Assembly: GCA_026129405.1 (NCBI GenBank)
Contig: JAHCID010000005.1
Location: forward strand, 124,001-188,000
Direction of reading: 5' to 3'
Source: a bacterium
Lineage (GTDB): Bacteria > Desulfobacterota > Binatia > DP-6
DNA: 64,000 bases
Shown: positions 1-9,735 of the stretch, piece after piece
Layout of the letters: every line of letters starts with the position of its first letter
How positions within the stretch are numbered: position 1 is the first letter of the stretch
Notes under the pieces: model-generated
The model's input: the letters and a program-made list of their open reading frames with translations, nothing else
Told to the model about the DNA's origin: nothing
Database searches by the model: none
Made by a program: the position numbers and the translations under genes

Positions 1-1
1 C

Positions 2-238
2 CAGGCGAAGGTCCGCAAGGCGATGCGGGAGCGCAAGGCCGGCACGCTGAAGAGCGGGCGCAGCGGCAAGCAGGTCACGAGTCGCAAGCAGGCGATCGCG
101 ATCGGCCTTGCCGAGGCGCGGCGCGAGGGCGGCAAGGTCCCCAAGAAGCGGGCGTCACGCCGCTCGGCGGCGAAGAAGAAGGGCGTCGGCCGCACGGGCA
201 CGAAGCGCCGCACGACACGGGCGCGCAAGAAGAAGTAG
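2..238 (+). CDS. small Lys/Arg-rich protein, DUF6496-like, 5' end outside window
   Basis: The reading frame is open from the window edge, so the first residues are missing. The first ATG inside is at 23 and would give 71 residues. The sequence has a conserved-looking core (KAGTLKSGRSGK, then SRKQAIAIGLAEARR) followed by a tail of almost only Lys, Arg, Ala, Gly and Thr. The core resembles small bacterial proteins I know as DUF6496. The basic tail suggests nucleic-acid binding, but this is inference. It ends 72 bp before the acyltransferase, with no sign that they share an operon. Confidence 0.6.
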   Translation, partial: QAKVRKAMRERKAGTLKSGRSGKQVTSRKQAIAIGLAEARREGGKVPKKRASRRSAAKKKGVGRTGTKRRTTRARKKK

Positions 239-310
239 CGACTGCGCGACGCCGCGCCGACCCCACGGCGCGCCTTGCCCTCCAGAGCCGATCGGCATAC
301 GCCAACGTTC

Positions 311-1750
311 GTGGTCGCCTTCCATGAGCGCCTGTCCGCGCAGGACCGCGTGTTCCTGCACTTCGAGGAGGGGCCGGCGCACATGCACCTCGGCGGGCTG
401 ACCCTCTTCGAGCCCGGCACGTTGGCCACACCCGACGGCGGCATCGACGTCGGCCGCATCCGCGCCCATATCGCGTCCCGCCTCCACCTCGTGCCGCGCT
501 ACCGGCAGCGGCTCTCGTGGATCCCCGTCGTGGGGCGTCCGGTGTGGGTCGACGACGAGCACTTCGACCTGAGCTACCACGTGCGTCATACCGCCGTGCC
601 GCGTCCGGGCGACGATGCCCAGCTGAAGCTGCTCGCCGGCCGCATCTTCTCGCAGCAGCTCGACCGCGGAAAGCCGCTCTGGGAGATCTGGGTCATCGAG
701 GGGCTTGCCGACGGTCGCTTCGCGCTCCTCGTGAAGACGCACCACGCGCTCGCCGACGGCATCTCGGCCTTCGATCTCTTCGCCGCCCTGCTGACGCCCG
801 AGCCGCAGGAGCACGTCGATTCGCCGCAGCCGTGGCGTGCGCGCCCGGCGCCCTCGGGGCTCGTCCTGCTGCGCGACGAGCTGCGTGAGACCGCCCGCTC
901 CCCCATCACCCTCGCGGCGACGCTCCTGCGCAGCCTGCGCGACCCGGCCGCGCTGCGCGACGAGCTGATGGCGCCGCTACGCGCGCTGTGGGCGCTCGTC
1001 GAGACCACCGCGCGCCCGCTCGGGGCGAATCCGCTCAACCGGCCGATCGGGCCGCACCGCCGCTTCGACTGGCACGTGCAGGATCTCGAAACGGTACGCG
1101 CCATCCGCTCGGCGCTGGGTGGAACGGTGAACGACGTCGCGCTGACGGTCGTCGCCGGCGCGATGCGCCGCCTGCTGGCGGCGCGGGGGGCGGCGCCGGA
1201 TCGCATCGATTTCCGCGTCGTGGTGCCGGTCAGCGTGCGGGCCGAGGACGAGCAGGGCGTCATCAACAACCGCGTCTCGGGGTGGATGGTGCCGTTGCCG
1301 GTCGGCGAGCCGGACGCGCGCCGGCGGCACGCGGCGGTGCGCGAGACCACGGCGCGGCTGAAGGCCGTGCGCATGGAGCTCGGTGCCGAGCTCCTCGGGC
1401 GCGCGGCGGAGCACGCCGTGCCCGGCGTCCTCGGCCTCGGTGTGCGGCTGACGGCGCGCCTCAGCCCCTACAATCTCATCGTCACCAACGTCCCCGGCCC
1501 GCCCATTCCGCTCTGGCTGCTCGGGGCGCGTCTGTGCGCCGGCTTCCCGCAGGTGCCGCTCTTCGAGCACCAGGCCCTCGGCATCGCGCTCTTCAGCTAC
1601 GACGGCCAGCTCTGCTGGGGCATCAACACCGACTGGGACGGCGTATCGGACCCGGGCGAGGTGGTCGAAGCGCTGCGCCGCGCGTCGGCGGAGCTGTGCG
1701 GGGCGGCGGGCGTGCGCGAGGCGGACGCCGCCGCGAGCGCGGTCGGCTAG
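311..1750 (+). CDS. wax ester synthase/diacylglycerol acyltransferase (WS/DGAT family)
   Basis: Bacterial WS/DGAT enzymes move an acyl group from acyl-CoA to a fatty alcohol or diacylglycerol at the inner membrane, making storage wax esters or triacylglycerol. The N-terminal condensation-type domain carries the catalytic HHxxxDG motif as HHALADG, about 150 residues in. The C-terminal half has the NVPGP block typical of the family. Length (about 480 aa) is normal. The frame can start with TTG at 275, but GTG at 311 places the usual 'LSAQDRVFLHFE' opening near the N-terminus, so 311 is preferred. The lipoate-ligase-like gene begins 11 bp after its stop, suggesting co-transcription. Confidence 0.88.
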   Translation: MVAFHERLSAQDRVFLHFEEGPAHMHLGGLTLFEPGTLATPDGGIDVGRIRAHIASRLHLVPRYRQRLSWIPVVGRPVWVDDEHFDLSYHVRHTAVPRPGDDAQLKLLAGRIFSQQLDRGKPLWEIWVIEGLADGRFALLVKTHHALADGISAFDLFAALLTPEPQEHVDSPQPWRARPAPSGLVLLRDELRETARSPITLAATLLRSLRDPAALRDELMAPLRALWALVETTARPLGANPLNRPIGPHRRFDWHVQDLETVRAIRSALGGTVNDVALTVVAGAMRRLLAARGAAPDRIDFRVVVPVSVRAEDEQGVINNRVSGWMVPLPVGEPDARRRHAAVRETTARLKAVRMELGAELLGRAAEHAVPGVLGLGVRLTARLSPYNLIVTNVPGPPIPLWLLGARLCAGFPQVPLFEHQALGIALFSYDGQLCWGINTDWDGVSDPGEVVEALRRASAELCGAAGVREADAAASAVG

Positions 1751-1760
1751 GCGCCGCGCG

Positions 1761-2774
1761 ATGCCGGTGCTGGCGCTGGCGCGGCTCGACGCGACGTCGA
1801 CGGTGTCCGCGCGGGCCGTGGACCGTGCCTGCCTCGACCTCGCGCGCGCGACGGGAGACGGCGTGCTGGCGGCGATCCCGGGGCGCGGCGACGCGGTCGC
1901 GCTCGGGCGCTTCCATCGACGTCCCGCCGCGGACGTCGCCGGCGCGGCGCTCGTCCGGCGCACGACGGGTGGGCGTGCGTGCGCCGCCGGTGACGGCTTC
2001 CTGCGCCTCGTGCTCGCGCTCCCGCATCGCAGCGCGCTCGTCGCCGGCGATCCGGGCGCGCTGGCGCCCGAGCAGATACTGAACCGCGCAGTGCGCGGCC
2101 CGATGGCGGCGCTCGAGCGCCTCGGCGTCCCCGTGCTCTACCCGGGTCGCGATCTCCTCACCGTGGCGGGCCGGCCGCTCGCCGTGCTCGGCCTCGTGGT
2201 GGAGGACGACGGGGCGACGCTCGTCGACGTGGTCCTGTCCGTCGCCCGCGACGCCGCGCTGCTGCCGCATCTCCTCGACCGCGCCGATCCAGCCGGCATC
2301 GTCCATGCAGACATGGTCCTGCCCGACGCTGTGACCTCGCTCGCGCGCCTCGGCCGCACCGCCGCGCCGGACGATCTTCTCGCCGCCGCCGCCCGGGGCT
2401 ACGCGGAGCGGCTCGGCGTGACGATCGGCGACGCGCACGATCTGGCGCCGTCTCCCGACCCCGGCCGGGACGCGGGCTGGGAGACGGCGCGCCGTCCCGA
2501 TCCCCGCCACACGCATCACGCGCGGGTGCAGACGGCGGTCGGCGTCTTCGAGGCCCATGCGGCGCTGGCCGCCGACGGCACCATCGCCGACCTGTGCCTC
2601 GCGGGCGATCTCCTCGCCTCGACGGCGACGGTGGCGGCGCTCGAGCAGGGCCTGCGCGGCGCGGTGCCGCCGGCGTCCGCCGCCGTGGCGACGGCGCTCG
2701 CCCGGCCGGACCGCGTCCTCCTCGGCGTGCCGGCGGATACGATCGCGCAGGCGGTTGCCGCGCTGCGCTCGTAA
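1761..2774 (+). CDS. lipoate-protein ligase A-like protein with altered active site
   Basis: The 337-residue protein follows the LplA plan: an N-terminal BPL/LplA-type domain (RRTTGG at residues 66-71) and a C-terminal accessory domain (about 240-337, with 'VGVFEAHAALAADGTIADLCLAGD'-like order matching the usual GDF segment). True ligases attach lipoate to 2-oxoacid dehydrogenase and glycine-cleavage subunits. They use a conserved lysine in a GRK motif and an HD after the Gly-rich motif. Here the GRK position reads GRP (Pro139), and the Gly motif is followed by AAGDG without the HD. I infer a diverged or inactive relative, or one with another ligand. It sits 10 bp behind the acyltransferase. 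Confidence 0.62.
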   Translation: MPVLALARLDATSTVSARAVDRACLDLARATGDGVLAAIPGRGDAVALGRFHRRPAADVAGAALVRRTTGGRACAAGDGFLRLVLALPHRSALVAGDPGALAPEQILNRAVRGPMAALERLGVPVLYPGRDLLTVAGRPLAVLGLVVEDDGATLVDVVLSVARDAALLPHLLDRADPAGIVHADMVLPDAVTSLARLGRTAAPDDLLAAAARGYAERLGVTIGDAHDLAPSPDPGRDAGWETARRPDPRHTHHARVQTAVGVFEAHAALAADGTIADLCLAGDLLASTATVAALEQGLRGAVPPASAAVATALARPDRVLLGVPADTIAQAVAALRS

Positions 2775-2805
2775 GGCGCCGCCCGTCCGTCTAGGGTGCG
2801 CGCCG

Positions 2806-4689
2806 ATGCGGTCCTCGATCGGGACGAAGCGGGTGCTCGCAGGGGTGCTGCTGCTCGCGCTCGGCGCGCTCGGGGCGCGTGCCGACACGCTGTCGACCCT
2901 GGGCGATCCCAGCCCGGCGAGCCTGCTCACGATCGAGCCCGACTGGCTGACGGGCGTCGGGCTGATCACCGACTTCCGTTTCCTGCCAGACGGGCGCTGC
3001 GTCGTCGTCACCCAGGACGGAACCGTCCTCGTGCGTCCGGCGGGCGGCGGGCCGCTGGGCACGGCCGGCAGCTTCCCCGTCGACACCGCGAACGAGAAGG
3101 GCCTCCTCGGTCTCGCCGTGCACCCGGAGTTCGCGGAGAACGGCCAGCTGCTCTTCTACTACTCGGCGTCCAACGCCGCGGGCGGCACCAACGTCGCGCG
3201 CCAGCGCATCGTGATGCGGACCCTCGACGGCGCCGGTCGGCTGTCCGACGGCGAGACGCCGCTCGTCACCGGCCTGGCAGGCCCGCTGAACCACAACGGC
3301 GGCGCGCTCGACGTCGGACCCGACGGCTACCTGTACATCGGCGTCGGCGACACCGGCTGCAACTCGGGCACGCCGCCCGAGCCGATCTACACGCCGACCA
3401 ACTTCTTCGGTACCTGTCTCGCGGATCATCCCACCGCCGGCGCGGCCGGAAACGGCAAGATCCTCCGCGTCGCGCTCGACGGCGGCATCCCGCCGTCGAA
3501 CCCGCTCGTCGGCGCGACCGACGTCACGGCGTGCGGCGCGACGTGCGGCGAGGCGATCGCGCCGGACCGGCTCGGGCCGCCGCGGGAGGACGTCTGGGCG
3601 TGGGGCTTCCGCAACCCGTTCCGTCTCTGGGTGGATCCGCGCACGGGGCTCGTGTGGGTGGGGGACGTCGGGGAGGTGGCCTACGAGGAGATCACGATCG
3701 CGCAGGCGGGACGGCATCACGGCTGGCCGTGGCGCGAGGGCGGGCGCGGGCATGCGCCGAGCCAGTGCGGCGTCGTGCGCATCGGCACGACCGTCGGCGG
3801 CGATCCGATCCTCGACCAGGACTGCGTCGACCCGGTCTACTTCTGCCGGCACAACCCGATCGCCGATGCCGACGTCGACGCCAACTGCTTCGCGATCACC
3901 GGGGGGCTCATCGTCGACGGCTGTACGTGGCCGGACGCGTTGCGCGGCCGGTACGTGTTCGGCGACAACGCGACCCGGCTCCTGTGGACGATCGCGACGA
4001 CGCCCGCGCGCGACGGCGTCACGGGGGCGCGCGCCGACCTCGGGCGCCTCGAGGGCGCGGCGCCGGTCGCGCTCCGCACCGGCCCCGACGAGGCGCTCTA
4101 CGTCGCGGCCTTGCCGGGCCGCATCGTGCGCATCGCGCCGGCGCGCCCGGCGCTGTGCGCCGGCGCCTGCACGACGAGCGCGGAGTGCGACGACGGCGAC
4201 CCGTGTACCAGCGACGGCTGCGACGCGGCGACGGCACGATGTCGCTTCGCGCCCATCCCCGCCTGCGGGACGAGCACGACGACGTTGCCGCCGGACCCGT
4301 GCCCGGGCGGCTGCGACGACGGCGATGCCTGCACCGACGACGTCTGCGACGGCACCTGTCACAACACGCCGATCCCCGGCGCCGCGGGCGTCGCCTGTCT
4401 CTGCGCCGCGGCGATCCCGACCTGCGCCGAGGGCGGCGTGCCGGCGAAGATCGCCCGGCGCCGCGCGCGGGCCTGCGCGCAGGTGGCGCGCGTGGATCCG
4501 TCGGCGGCCATGCGACGCACGCGGCCGCTGGTCCGCAAGGCCGCCAAGGGTTTCCGCCGCGCGGCGGTGAGAGCGACACGCCAGGGCGGCCGCCGCGGGC
4601 TCGCGGACGCGTGTCGTACGGCGCTCGCCGCGCACCTGCGCGACGCCGCGGCGCGCACGCAGGCGATCCTGCCGGGAGGCGGACGGTAG
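2806..4689 (+). CDS. secreted PQQ-dependent sugar dehydrogenase (GSDH family) with Cys-rich tail
   Basis: ATG 2806 opens a clear signal peptide (MRSSIGTKR, then a Leu/Ala-rich core, cleavage near ARADT). The body is a six-bladed GSDH/PQQ glucose dehydrogenase domain: ITDFRFLPDG, the NHNGG segment holding the family's catalytic His, then DVWAWGFRNPFR and GDVGEVAYEEI. These enzymes oxidise sugars in the periplasm with PQQ. After residue about 440 comes an unusual tail: two DDGDxCTxDxCD-type Cys-rich modules linked by STTTLPPDP, then a basic, Ala/Arg-rich end. The tail is not part of the enzyme fold and may anchor or display the protein. A downstream GTG start follows the stop directly. Confidence 0.85.
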   Translation: MRSSIGTKRVLAGVLLLALGALGARADTLSTLGDPSPASLLTIEPDWLTGVGLITDFRFLPDGRCVVVTQDGTVLVRPAGGGPLGTAGSFPVDTANEKGLLGLAVHPEFAENGQLLFYYSASNAAGGTNVARQRIVMRTLDGAGRLSDGETPLVTGLAGPLNHNGGALDVGPDGYLYIGVGDTGCNSGTPPEPIYTPTNFFGTCLADHPTAGAAGNGKILRVALDGGIPPSNPLVGATDVTACGATCGEAIAPDRLGPPREDVWAWGFRNPFRLWVDPRTGLVWVGDVGEVAYEEITIAQAGRHHGWPWREGGRGHAPSQCGVVRIGTTVGGDPILDQDCVDPVYFCRHNPIADADVDANCFAITGGLIVDGCTWPDALRGRYVFGDNATRLLWTIATTPARDGVTGARADLGRLEGAAPVALRTGPDEALYVAALPGRIVRIAPARPALCAGACTTSAECDDGDPCTSDGCDAATARCRFAPIPACGTSTTTLPPDPCPGGCDDGDACTDDVCDGTCHNTPIPGAAGVACLCAAAIPTCAEGGVPAKIARRRARACAQVARVDPSAAMRRTRPLVRKAAKGFRRAAVRATRQGGRRGLADACRTALAAHLRDAAARTQAILPGGGR

Positions 4690-5440
4690 GTGGACGACGA
4701 GCGGCAGCGGCTCGCCGCCATCGCCCGCATCGCGGCGGCCGGCCGCGCCGGCGCGGACGACGTCACGCTGCTGCTCGGCGCGCTCGGCGCCGCGCGCCAA
4801 GGCGGTGCAGCGCCGCGCCGGCGAGGTGCTCGCCGCGCTGGCGGCGGGCGACGCGGACCTCGTCGCGCGCCTGGAAGCGGCCCTCGCCGATGCCTCGCTC
4901 CGGCGGCGCTGGGGCGCCGCGTGGACGCTCGGACGGCTCGGCCCGCCGCCGTCCGCCTGTCTGCCGGTCCTCGTCGAGGCCATGGCCGAGGCCGACGGCG
5001 ACCTGCGCTGGGCCGCGGCCACGCTCGTCGTCGCCATGCACGGTACGCCGGGGCTGGAGGAGCGGCTGCATGCGCTCGTGTCGGACGGCAATGCCTCCCA
5101 GCGCAAGATGGCGCTCTACTGCCTGCGCGACCTGGCGGCGCCGTCGGCGCGGCTCGACGGCCTCGCCGCGGCGGCCCTGGGCGACGTCGAGCCGGGCGTC
5201 CGCCTCGCCGCGATGGCGCTCGGCGCGCGGTGCGCCGCGCACCGTCGGGCCATGGCCGCGCACCTGGCGGCGCGGCTCGCGGACGCGGACGCCGGCGTGC
5301 GCCGGGCGGCGGCGGCGGTGCTCGGGCGGTTCGGCGAGCGGACGCCGGCGGTGGAGACGGCGCTGGCGCAGGCGGCGGCAGGCGACGATGCCGCGCTGGC
5401 GCGCGTCGCCGCCGCGGCGCTGACGGCGCTGCGCACGTAA
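4690..5440 (+). CDS. HEAT-repeat protein, frameshifted near 4795
   Basis: Helical repeats of the HEAT/PBS-lyase kind (WGAAWTLGRLG, then repeated Ala/Leu/Arg pairs about every 30 residues) fill the 4805-5440 frame. That frame has only a GTG start in mid-repeat. The preceding frame, from GTG 4690 immediately after the dehydrogenase stop, encodes a fitting N-terminus (VDDERQRLAAIARIAAAG, then DVTLLLGALGAA). It runs into the second frame if one base is skipped between about 4790 and 4800. I read this as one 250-residue scaffold-type protein with an indel, or a recent pseudogene. The function is unknown; such repeats usually bind other proteins. Confidence 0.65.
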
Positions 5441-5441
5441 G

Positions 5442-5470
5442 GCGAGGAGCCGCGGCGCGCGGCCCCTCGC
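5442..5470. terminator. hairpin between convergent genes
   Basis: The stretch GCGAGGAGCCGC pairs with GCGGCCCCTCGC over 12 positions with one mismatch, in the 37-bp gap between the convergent HEAT-protein and clpB stops. There is no T-run on either side, so a role in ending transcription in both directions is inferred only from position and stem strength. Confidence 0.35.
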
Positions 5471-5477
5471 GTCGTGC

Positions 5478-8093
5478 TCAGCCCGCCGCGGCGGTGGCCT
5501 GCGGCTCGCCGACGCTCGTGAAGGCGAGGCCGCCGCCGGACTTCACGTCGACGCGCAGGCTGGCGTCGTCCTTCACCGTGCCGGCGATGAGCTCGCGGGC
5601 GAGCGGCGTTTCGACCTCCTGCTGGATGGCGCGCTTCAGCGGGCGCGCGCCGTACACCGGGTCGTAGCCGCGGTTGGCGAGCCAGTCGCGGGCGGCGTCG
5701 GTGAAGTCGAGCGTGATGTGGCGGTCGGCGAGCCGGGCCGCGAGGCGGCGCAGCTGGATGTCGACGATCGACCGCACCTGCTCGCGCTCGAGCGCGTGGA
5801 AGACGACGATGTCGTCGACGCGGTTCAGGAACTCGGGCCGGAAGTGCGCCCGCAGCGCCTGCATGACCTCGTCGCGGATGGTGTCGTACGAGCCGCGCGC
5901 GGCGGTGATCGCCTGGCTGCCGAGGTTCGAGGTCATGATGACGACGGTGTTCTTGAAGTTCACCGTGCGTCCCTGGCCGTCCGTCAGGCGGCCGTCGTCG
6001 AGCAGCTGGAGCAGCACGTTGAAGACGTCGGGGTGCGCCTTCTCGATCTCGTCGAAGAGGAGCACGCAGTAGGGCCGGCGCCGCACCGCCTCGGTGAGCT
6101 GGCCGCCCTCGTCGTAGCCGACGTATCCGGGGGGGGCACCGAGGAGCCGCGCGACGGTGTGCTTCTCCATGTACTCGGACATGTCGATGCGGACCATCGC
6201 CTGCTCGCTGTCGAAGAGGAACTCGGCCAGGGCGCGCGCCAGCTCCGTCTTGCCGACGCCCGTGGGGCCGAGGAAGATGAACGAGCCGATCGGCCGGTTC
6301 GGATCCATGATGCCGGCGCGGGCGCGAATGACCGCGTCGGCGACCGCCGACACGGCCTCGTCCTGGCCGACGACGCGCTGGTGGAGGTGCTCGGCGAGGC
6401 GCACGAGCTTCTCGCGCTCGCCCTCGACGAGCTTCGCGACCGGGATGCCGGTCCAGCGCGCGACGACCTCGGCGATGTCCTCCTCGTCGACCTCCTCCTT
6501 GAGGAGGTGCTTCTTCGGCTGGCCGTCGTCGGCGGGCGACTCGAGCGCGGCGAGCTCGCGCTCGAGCGCGGCGAGCTTGCCGTACTTCAGCTCGGCGACC
6601 TTGTTGAGGTCGTACTGGCGCTCGGCCTGCTCGATCTCGAGGCGCACCGCCTCGATCTCGGCCTTGAGATCGCGGACGCGGCCGATGCCGCCCTTCTCGG
6701 CCTCCCACTGGGCGCGCAGCGCGTCGCCCTGCTCGCGCAGCTCGGAGAGCTCCTCCTCGAGGCGCGCGAGGCGCTCCTTCGAGGCCGCGTCGGTCTCCTT
6801 CTTGAGAGCCTCGCGCTCGATCTCCAGCTGCATGATCTTGCGGTCGGCCTCGTCGAGCTCCTCGGGCTTCGAGTCGATCTCGGTGCGCAGGCGCGCGGCC
6901 GCCTCGTCGACGAGGTCGATCGCCTTGTCGGGGAGGAAGCGGTCGGCGATGTAGCGGTCCGAGAGCGTGGCCGCGGCGACGAGGGCGGCGTCTTTGATAC
7001 GCACGCCGTGGTGCACCTCGTACCGCTCGCGCAGGCCGCGCAGGATCGAGATGGTGTCCTCGACGCTCGGCTGCGGCACCAGCACGGGCTGGAAGCGGCG
7101 CTCGAGCGCGGCGTCCTTCTCGATGTACTTGCGGTACTCGTTCAGCGTGGTCGCGCCGATGCAGTGCAGCTCGCCGCGCGCGAGCATCGGCTTCAGGAGG
7201 TTCGAGGCGTCCATCGCGCCCTCGGCCGCGCCGGCGCCGACGACGGTGTGCAGCTCGTCGATGAAGAGGACGATCTCGCCCTCCGACGACTGCACCTCCT
7301 TCAGCACGGCCTTCAGGCGCTCCTCGAACTCGCCGCGGAACTTGGCGCCGGCGACGAGGGCACCCATGTCGAGGGCGATGATGCGCTTGTCGCGCAGACC
7401 CTCGGGCACGTCGCCGTTGACGATGCGGATGGCGAGGCCCTCGACGATGGCGGTCTTGCCGACGCCGGGCTCGCCGATCAGCACGGGGTTGTTCTTCGTG
7501 CGGCGCGAGAGCACCTGCACGACGCGGCGGATCTCCTCGTCGCGCCCGATCACCGGGTCGAGCTTGCCCTTGCGGGCGGCGTCGGTGAGATCGCGGCCAT
7601 ACTTGGCGAGCGACTCGTAGGTGGCTTCCGGATCGGCGGAGGTGACGCGCTGGTTGCCGCGTACCTTCTGGAGCCCCGCCATGAGCTTCTCGCGGGTGAG
7701 GCCGAGGTCGCGCAGCGCGGGCCCGTTCTCGTCGACCATCGCGAGCAGCGCGTGCTCGACGCTCAGGTACTCGTCCTTGAGGCCGCGCATCTCCTGCTCG
7801 GCCTTGTCGAGCACGCCGGCGAGGCGCTGCGTGAGGTAGGCCTGCGACGGGCTCGTTCCCGACGCCTTCACCTGCGGCCGGCGGTTCAGCTCGCGCTCGG
7901 CCGCCTCGCGGACGGCCCGCGGGGCCACCCCGGCGACCTCGAGCACGCTCGGCGCCAGGCCGCCCTCCTGATCGAGCAACGCCAGCAGCAGGTGCTCGAC
8001 GTCGATGCCCTGGTGGTTGCGGCGCTGGGCGATGCCGCCGGCCTGCTGCAGCGCCTCCTGCACCTTGTGCGTCATGCGGTTCACGTCGACCAT
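5478..8093 (-). CDS. clpB: ATP-dependent disaggregase ClpB (Hsp100)
   Basis: Full-length (871 aa). ClpB is a hexameric AAA+ chaperone that pulls proteins out of aggregates together with DnaK. The order is a Clp N-domain pair (first about 150 residues), NBD1 with Walker A GEPGVGKT near residue 210 and [12 protein letters not shown], then a long charged coiled-coil middle domain with Glu/Arg/Leu heptads (about 410-530). NBD2 follows with GPTGVGKT near 610 and [10 protein letters not shown], and a C-terminal domain ends the protein. The GYVGYDEGG pore loop of NBD2 is present. No IGF loop for ClpP is evident, as expected for ClpB. It is transcribed alone. No CIRCE element or sigma-32 promoter is obvious to me upstream. 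Confidence 0.97.
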   Translation of the reverse strand: MVDVNRMTHKVQEALQQAGGIAQRRNHQGIDVEHLLLALLDQEGGLAPSVLEVAGVAPRAVREAAERELNRRPQVKASGTSPSQAYLTQRLAGVLDKAEQEMRGLKDEYLSVEHALLAMVDENGPALRDLGLTREKLMAGLQKVRGNQRVTSADPEATYESLAKYGRDLTDAARKGKLDPVIGRDEEIRRVVQVLSRRTKNNPVLIGEPGVGKTAIVEGLAIRIVNGDVPEGLRDKRIIALDMGALVAGAKFRGEFEERLKAVLKEVQSSEGEIVLFIDELHTVVGAGAAEGAMDASNLLKPMLARGELHCIGATTLNEYRKYIEKDAALERRFQPVLVPQPSVEDTISILRGLRERYEVHHGVRIKDAALVAAATLSDRYIADRFLPDKAIDLVDEAAARLRTEIDSKPEELDEADRKIMQLEIEREALKKETDAASKERLARLEEELSELREQGDALRAQWEAEKGGIGRVRDLKAEIEAVRLEIEQAERQYDLNKVAELKYGKLAALERELAALESPADDGQPKKHLLKEEVDEEDIAEVVARWTGIPVAKLVEGEREKLVRLAEHLHQRVVGQDEAVSAVADAVIRARAGIMDPNRPIGSFIFLGPTGVGKTELARALAEFLFDSEQAMVRIDMSEYMEKHTVARLLGAPPGYVGYDEGGQLTEAVRRRPYCVLLFDEIEKAHPDVFNVLLQLLDDGRLTDGQGRTVNFKNTVVIMTSNLGSQAITAARGSYDTIRDEVMQALRAHFRPEFLNRVDDIVVFHALEREQVRSIVDIQLRRLAARLADRHITLDFTDAARDWLANRGYDPVYGARPLKRAIQQEVETPLARELIAGTVKDDASLRVDVKSGGGLAFTSVGEPQATAAAG

Positions 8094-8180
8094 CGACGCC
8101 GAACCTGGCCACTGCGCACCCTGGGGTCAACCCGGGTGGTGCAAGATCCGCTCGCCGAGAGCTGCGCCGGGGGCTGCTCG

Positions 8181-8630
8181 CTAGGAGTTGCGACGGACGC
8201 CGTCGCGGGCCGGCGGCTCCGCGGCCGGCGGCGCGGTCTCGCGCGGACCGTTCAGGAGCAGCGGCGCGAGGTCGCGGAAGAAGTCGAAGAGCTTGCCGAG
8301 CACGAGGACCATCTCGTCCCACGCCGCCTTGCCGAGGTCGCGCAGCGTGGCCCCGAGATTGAAGCTCGTCTGGCTCTCCTGGAGCTTCAGCGAGCGGCCG
8401 CAGCCTCCCATCTGGAGCGCGAGGTGCGCGGCGACGGCGTCGGACTCGCGCACGCTGAGCTTGTAGTACGTTCCCGAGGGGCGTCGCTCGGCCTCGATGG
8501 TGTGGGGGATCGCGGCGAGCTTGAGGCAACGTTCCCGCCGCCGCAGCGCGGCCCCGTTGCGATCGCTCACGAAAACGACGGCCAGGGGCTCCTCCGCCAC
8601 CGCATTCCACATCCGTGTGTGCCCTCCCAC
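8181..8630 (-). CDS. hypothetical protein, 149 aa
   Basis: I do not recognise this protein. The first 70 residues look like a small alpha/beta unit (EEPLAVVFVSDRNG, later GTYYKLSVRESDAVAAHLAL). A helix with LRDLGKAAWDEMVLVLGKLFDFFRDL follows, and the Pro/Ala-rich end looks unstructured. A start at ATG 8612 (MWNAVAEE) is as good as 8630. It lies 87 bp upstream of clpB on the same strand and diverges from the macro-domain gene, with about 90 bp between their starts. The frame is free of stops in a codon-typical way, so I think it is real, but it has no assigned role. Confidence 0.5.
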   Translation of the reverse strand: MGGHTRMWNAVAEEPLAVVFVSDRNGAALRRRERCLKLAAIPHTIEAERRPSGTYYKLSVRESDAVAAHLALQMGGCGRSLKLQESQTSFNLGATLRDLGKAAWDEMVLVLGKLFDFFRDLAPLLLNGPRETAPPAAEPPARDGVRRNS

Positions 8631-8719
8631 CGGGTGGTGGATCTGTAGCGACGGATGGCGACGCGCGCAACCTGCCGACGCGCAGTTTGCGGACGGCGAC
8701 GGCGATGCTACCGGCGGGC

Positions 8720-9253
8720 ATGGCCTCGCGTGTCTTCGCGGGAACCAGGATCGACCTCGTCCGCGGCGACATCGTCCATGAGGCGACCGACGTCATCGTG
8801 AACGCGGCCAACCGGACGTTGCTCGGCGGCGGTGGCGTCGACGGCGCCATCCATGCCCACGGCGGTCCCGCGATCCTCGACGAGTGCCGACGCCTCGGCG
8901 GCTGCGGCACGGGAGACGCGAAGATCACCGGGGCGGGGCGGCTGCAGGCCCGCTGGGTCATCCATGCGGTCGGACCAGTGTACCGGGACGGAGCCAGCGG
9001 CGAGCCGGAGCTTCTCGCGGGCGCCTACCGCCGGTGTCTTGAGCTGGCCGTCGAGCACGGCGCCCGCTCGGTCGCCTTCCCCTCGCTCTCGACCGGGGTC
9101 TATCGCTTCCCCGTCCGGCTCGCCGCGCCGATCGCCCTGCGCACGGTCGTGGCGGGCATCGACGCCCGTCCGGGAGGCCTCGACCTCGTCCGCTTCGTGC
9201 TCTTCTCGCCGGGGGATCTGGAGGTCTACGCGACCGCCCTGGCTGCCCTTTGA
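8720..9253 (+). CDS. macro-domain protein, probable ADP-ribose/O-acetyl-ADP-ribose hydrolase
   Basis: A single macro domain of about 177 residues. The hallmark stretches are VNAANRTLLGGGGVDGAIH, where Asn and the Gly-rich loop bind ADP-ribose, and FPSLSTGVYRFP, the phosphate-loop motif. YmdB/MacroD-type members release acetate from O-acetyl-ADP-ribose or remove ADP-ribose from proteins. The frame is open further upstream (to 8615), but the extra residues are low-complexity. ATG 8720 (MASRVFAG) fits family length, with ATG 8705 as the alternative. It is transcribed away from the 8181-8630 gene. Confidence 0.86.
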   Translation: MASRVFAGTRIDLVRGDIVHEATDVIVNAANRTLLGGGGVDGAIHAHGGPAILDECRRLGGCGTGDAKITGAGRLQARWVIHAVGPVYRDGASGEPELLAGAYRRCLELAVEHGARSVAFPSLSTGVYRFPVRLAAPIALRTVVAGIDARPGGLDLVRFVLFSPGDLEVYATALAAL

Positions 9254-9345
9254 GCCGGGAGCGCGTCCTGGTTGCCACCCAGGGGGTCGCGTGGCACACC
9301 GGATCCAGGGAGCGCCGGGCGATCCGGCACCCGGGGAGGTAGTGG

Positions 9346-9735
9346 ATGCGTCTTCGGCGAATGGTGATGGCGGGCGTGCTCGGCGCGGCCCTGGTCGCGG
9401 GCATGGCGGCGCCGGCGGCGGCGGTCGATCAGGAAGAGGAAGCCCGACTGTCGCTGATCGGGGCGTTCAGCAACATCTGGTACGTCCCGGCGAAGATCGT
9501 CGTGGCTGCGGTCGGCCTGCCGGTCGGTGCCCTGTCGGGCTGGCTGAGCGGCGGCAGCGTGCGCTCGGCCTACGCGATCTGGACGCCCACCGTCGGCGGC
9601 ACCTGGTTCGTGGACAACGACGTCCTCGACGGGCGCGAGCCGATCCAGTTCTTCGGTGACGACTACGCCGATCGGCCGACCACGCCGCGCGGCGACATCG
9701 ACGCCCCGTTCATGACGGGCTACCGCGACAACTAG
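9346..9735 (+). CDS. small secreted protein of unknown function
   Basis: There is a good ribosome site (GGGGAGG, 7 bases before ATG 9346) and a signal peptide (MRLRRMVMAG, hydrophobic core, cleavage near PAAAVDQ). The mature part of about 100 residues has a hydrophobic glycine-rich segment (IVVAAVGLPVGALSGWLSGG), then an acidic tail with WTPTVGGTWFVDNDVLDGREP. This pattern of an exported protein with a glycine-zipper-like hydrophobic stretch recurs in small cell-envelope proteins, but I cannot name a family. It is convergent with the next gene; the two stops overlap. Confidence 0.62.
   Translation: MRLRRMVMAGVLGAALVAGMAAPAAAVDQEEEARLSLIGAFSNIWYVPAKIVVAAVGLPVGALSGWLSGGSVRSAYAIWTPTVGGTWFVDNDVLDGREPIQFFGDDYADRPTTPRGDIDAPFMTGYRDN

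Noticed and set aside
8615..8719. N-terminal extension of the macro-domain protein
   Set aside because: The extra 35 residues are Gly/Thr-rich, unlike the family, and overlap the promoter side of the divergent gene.
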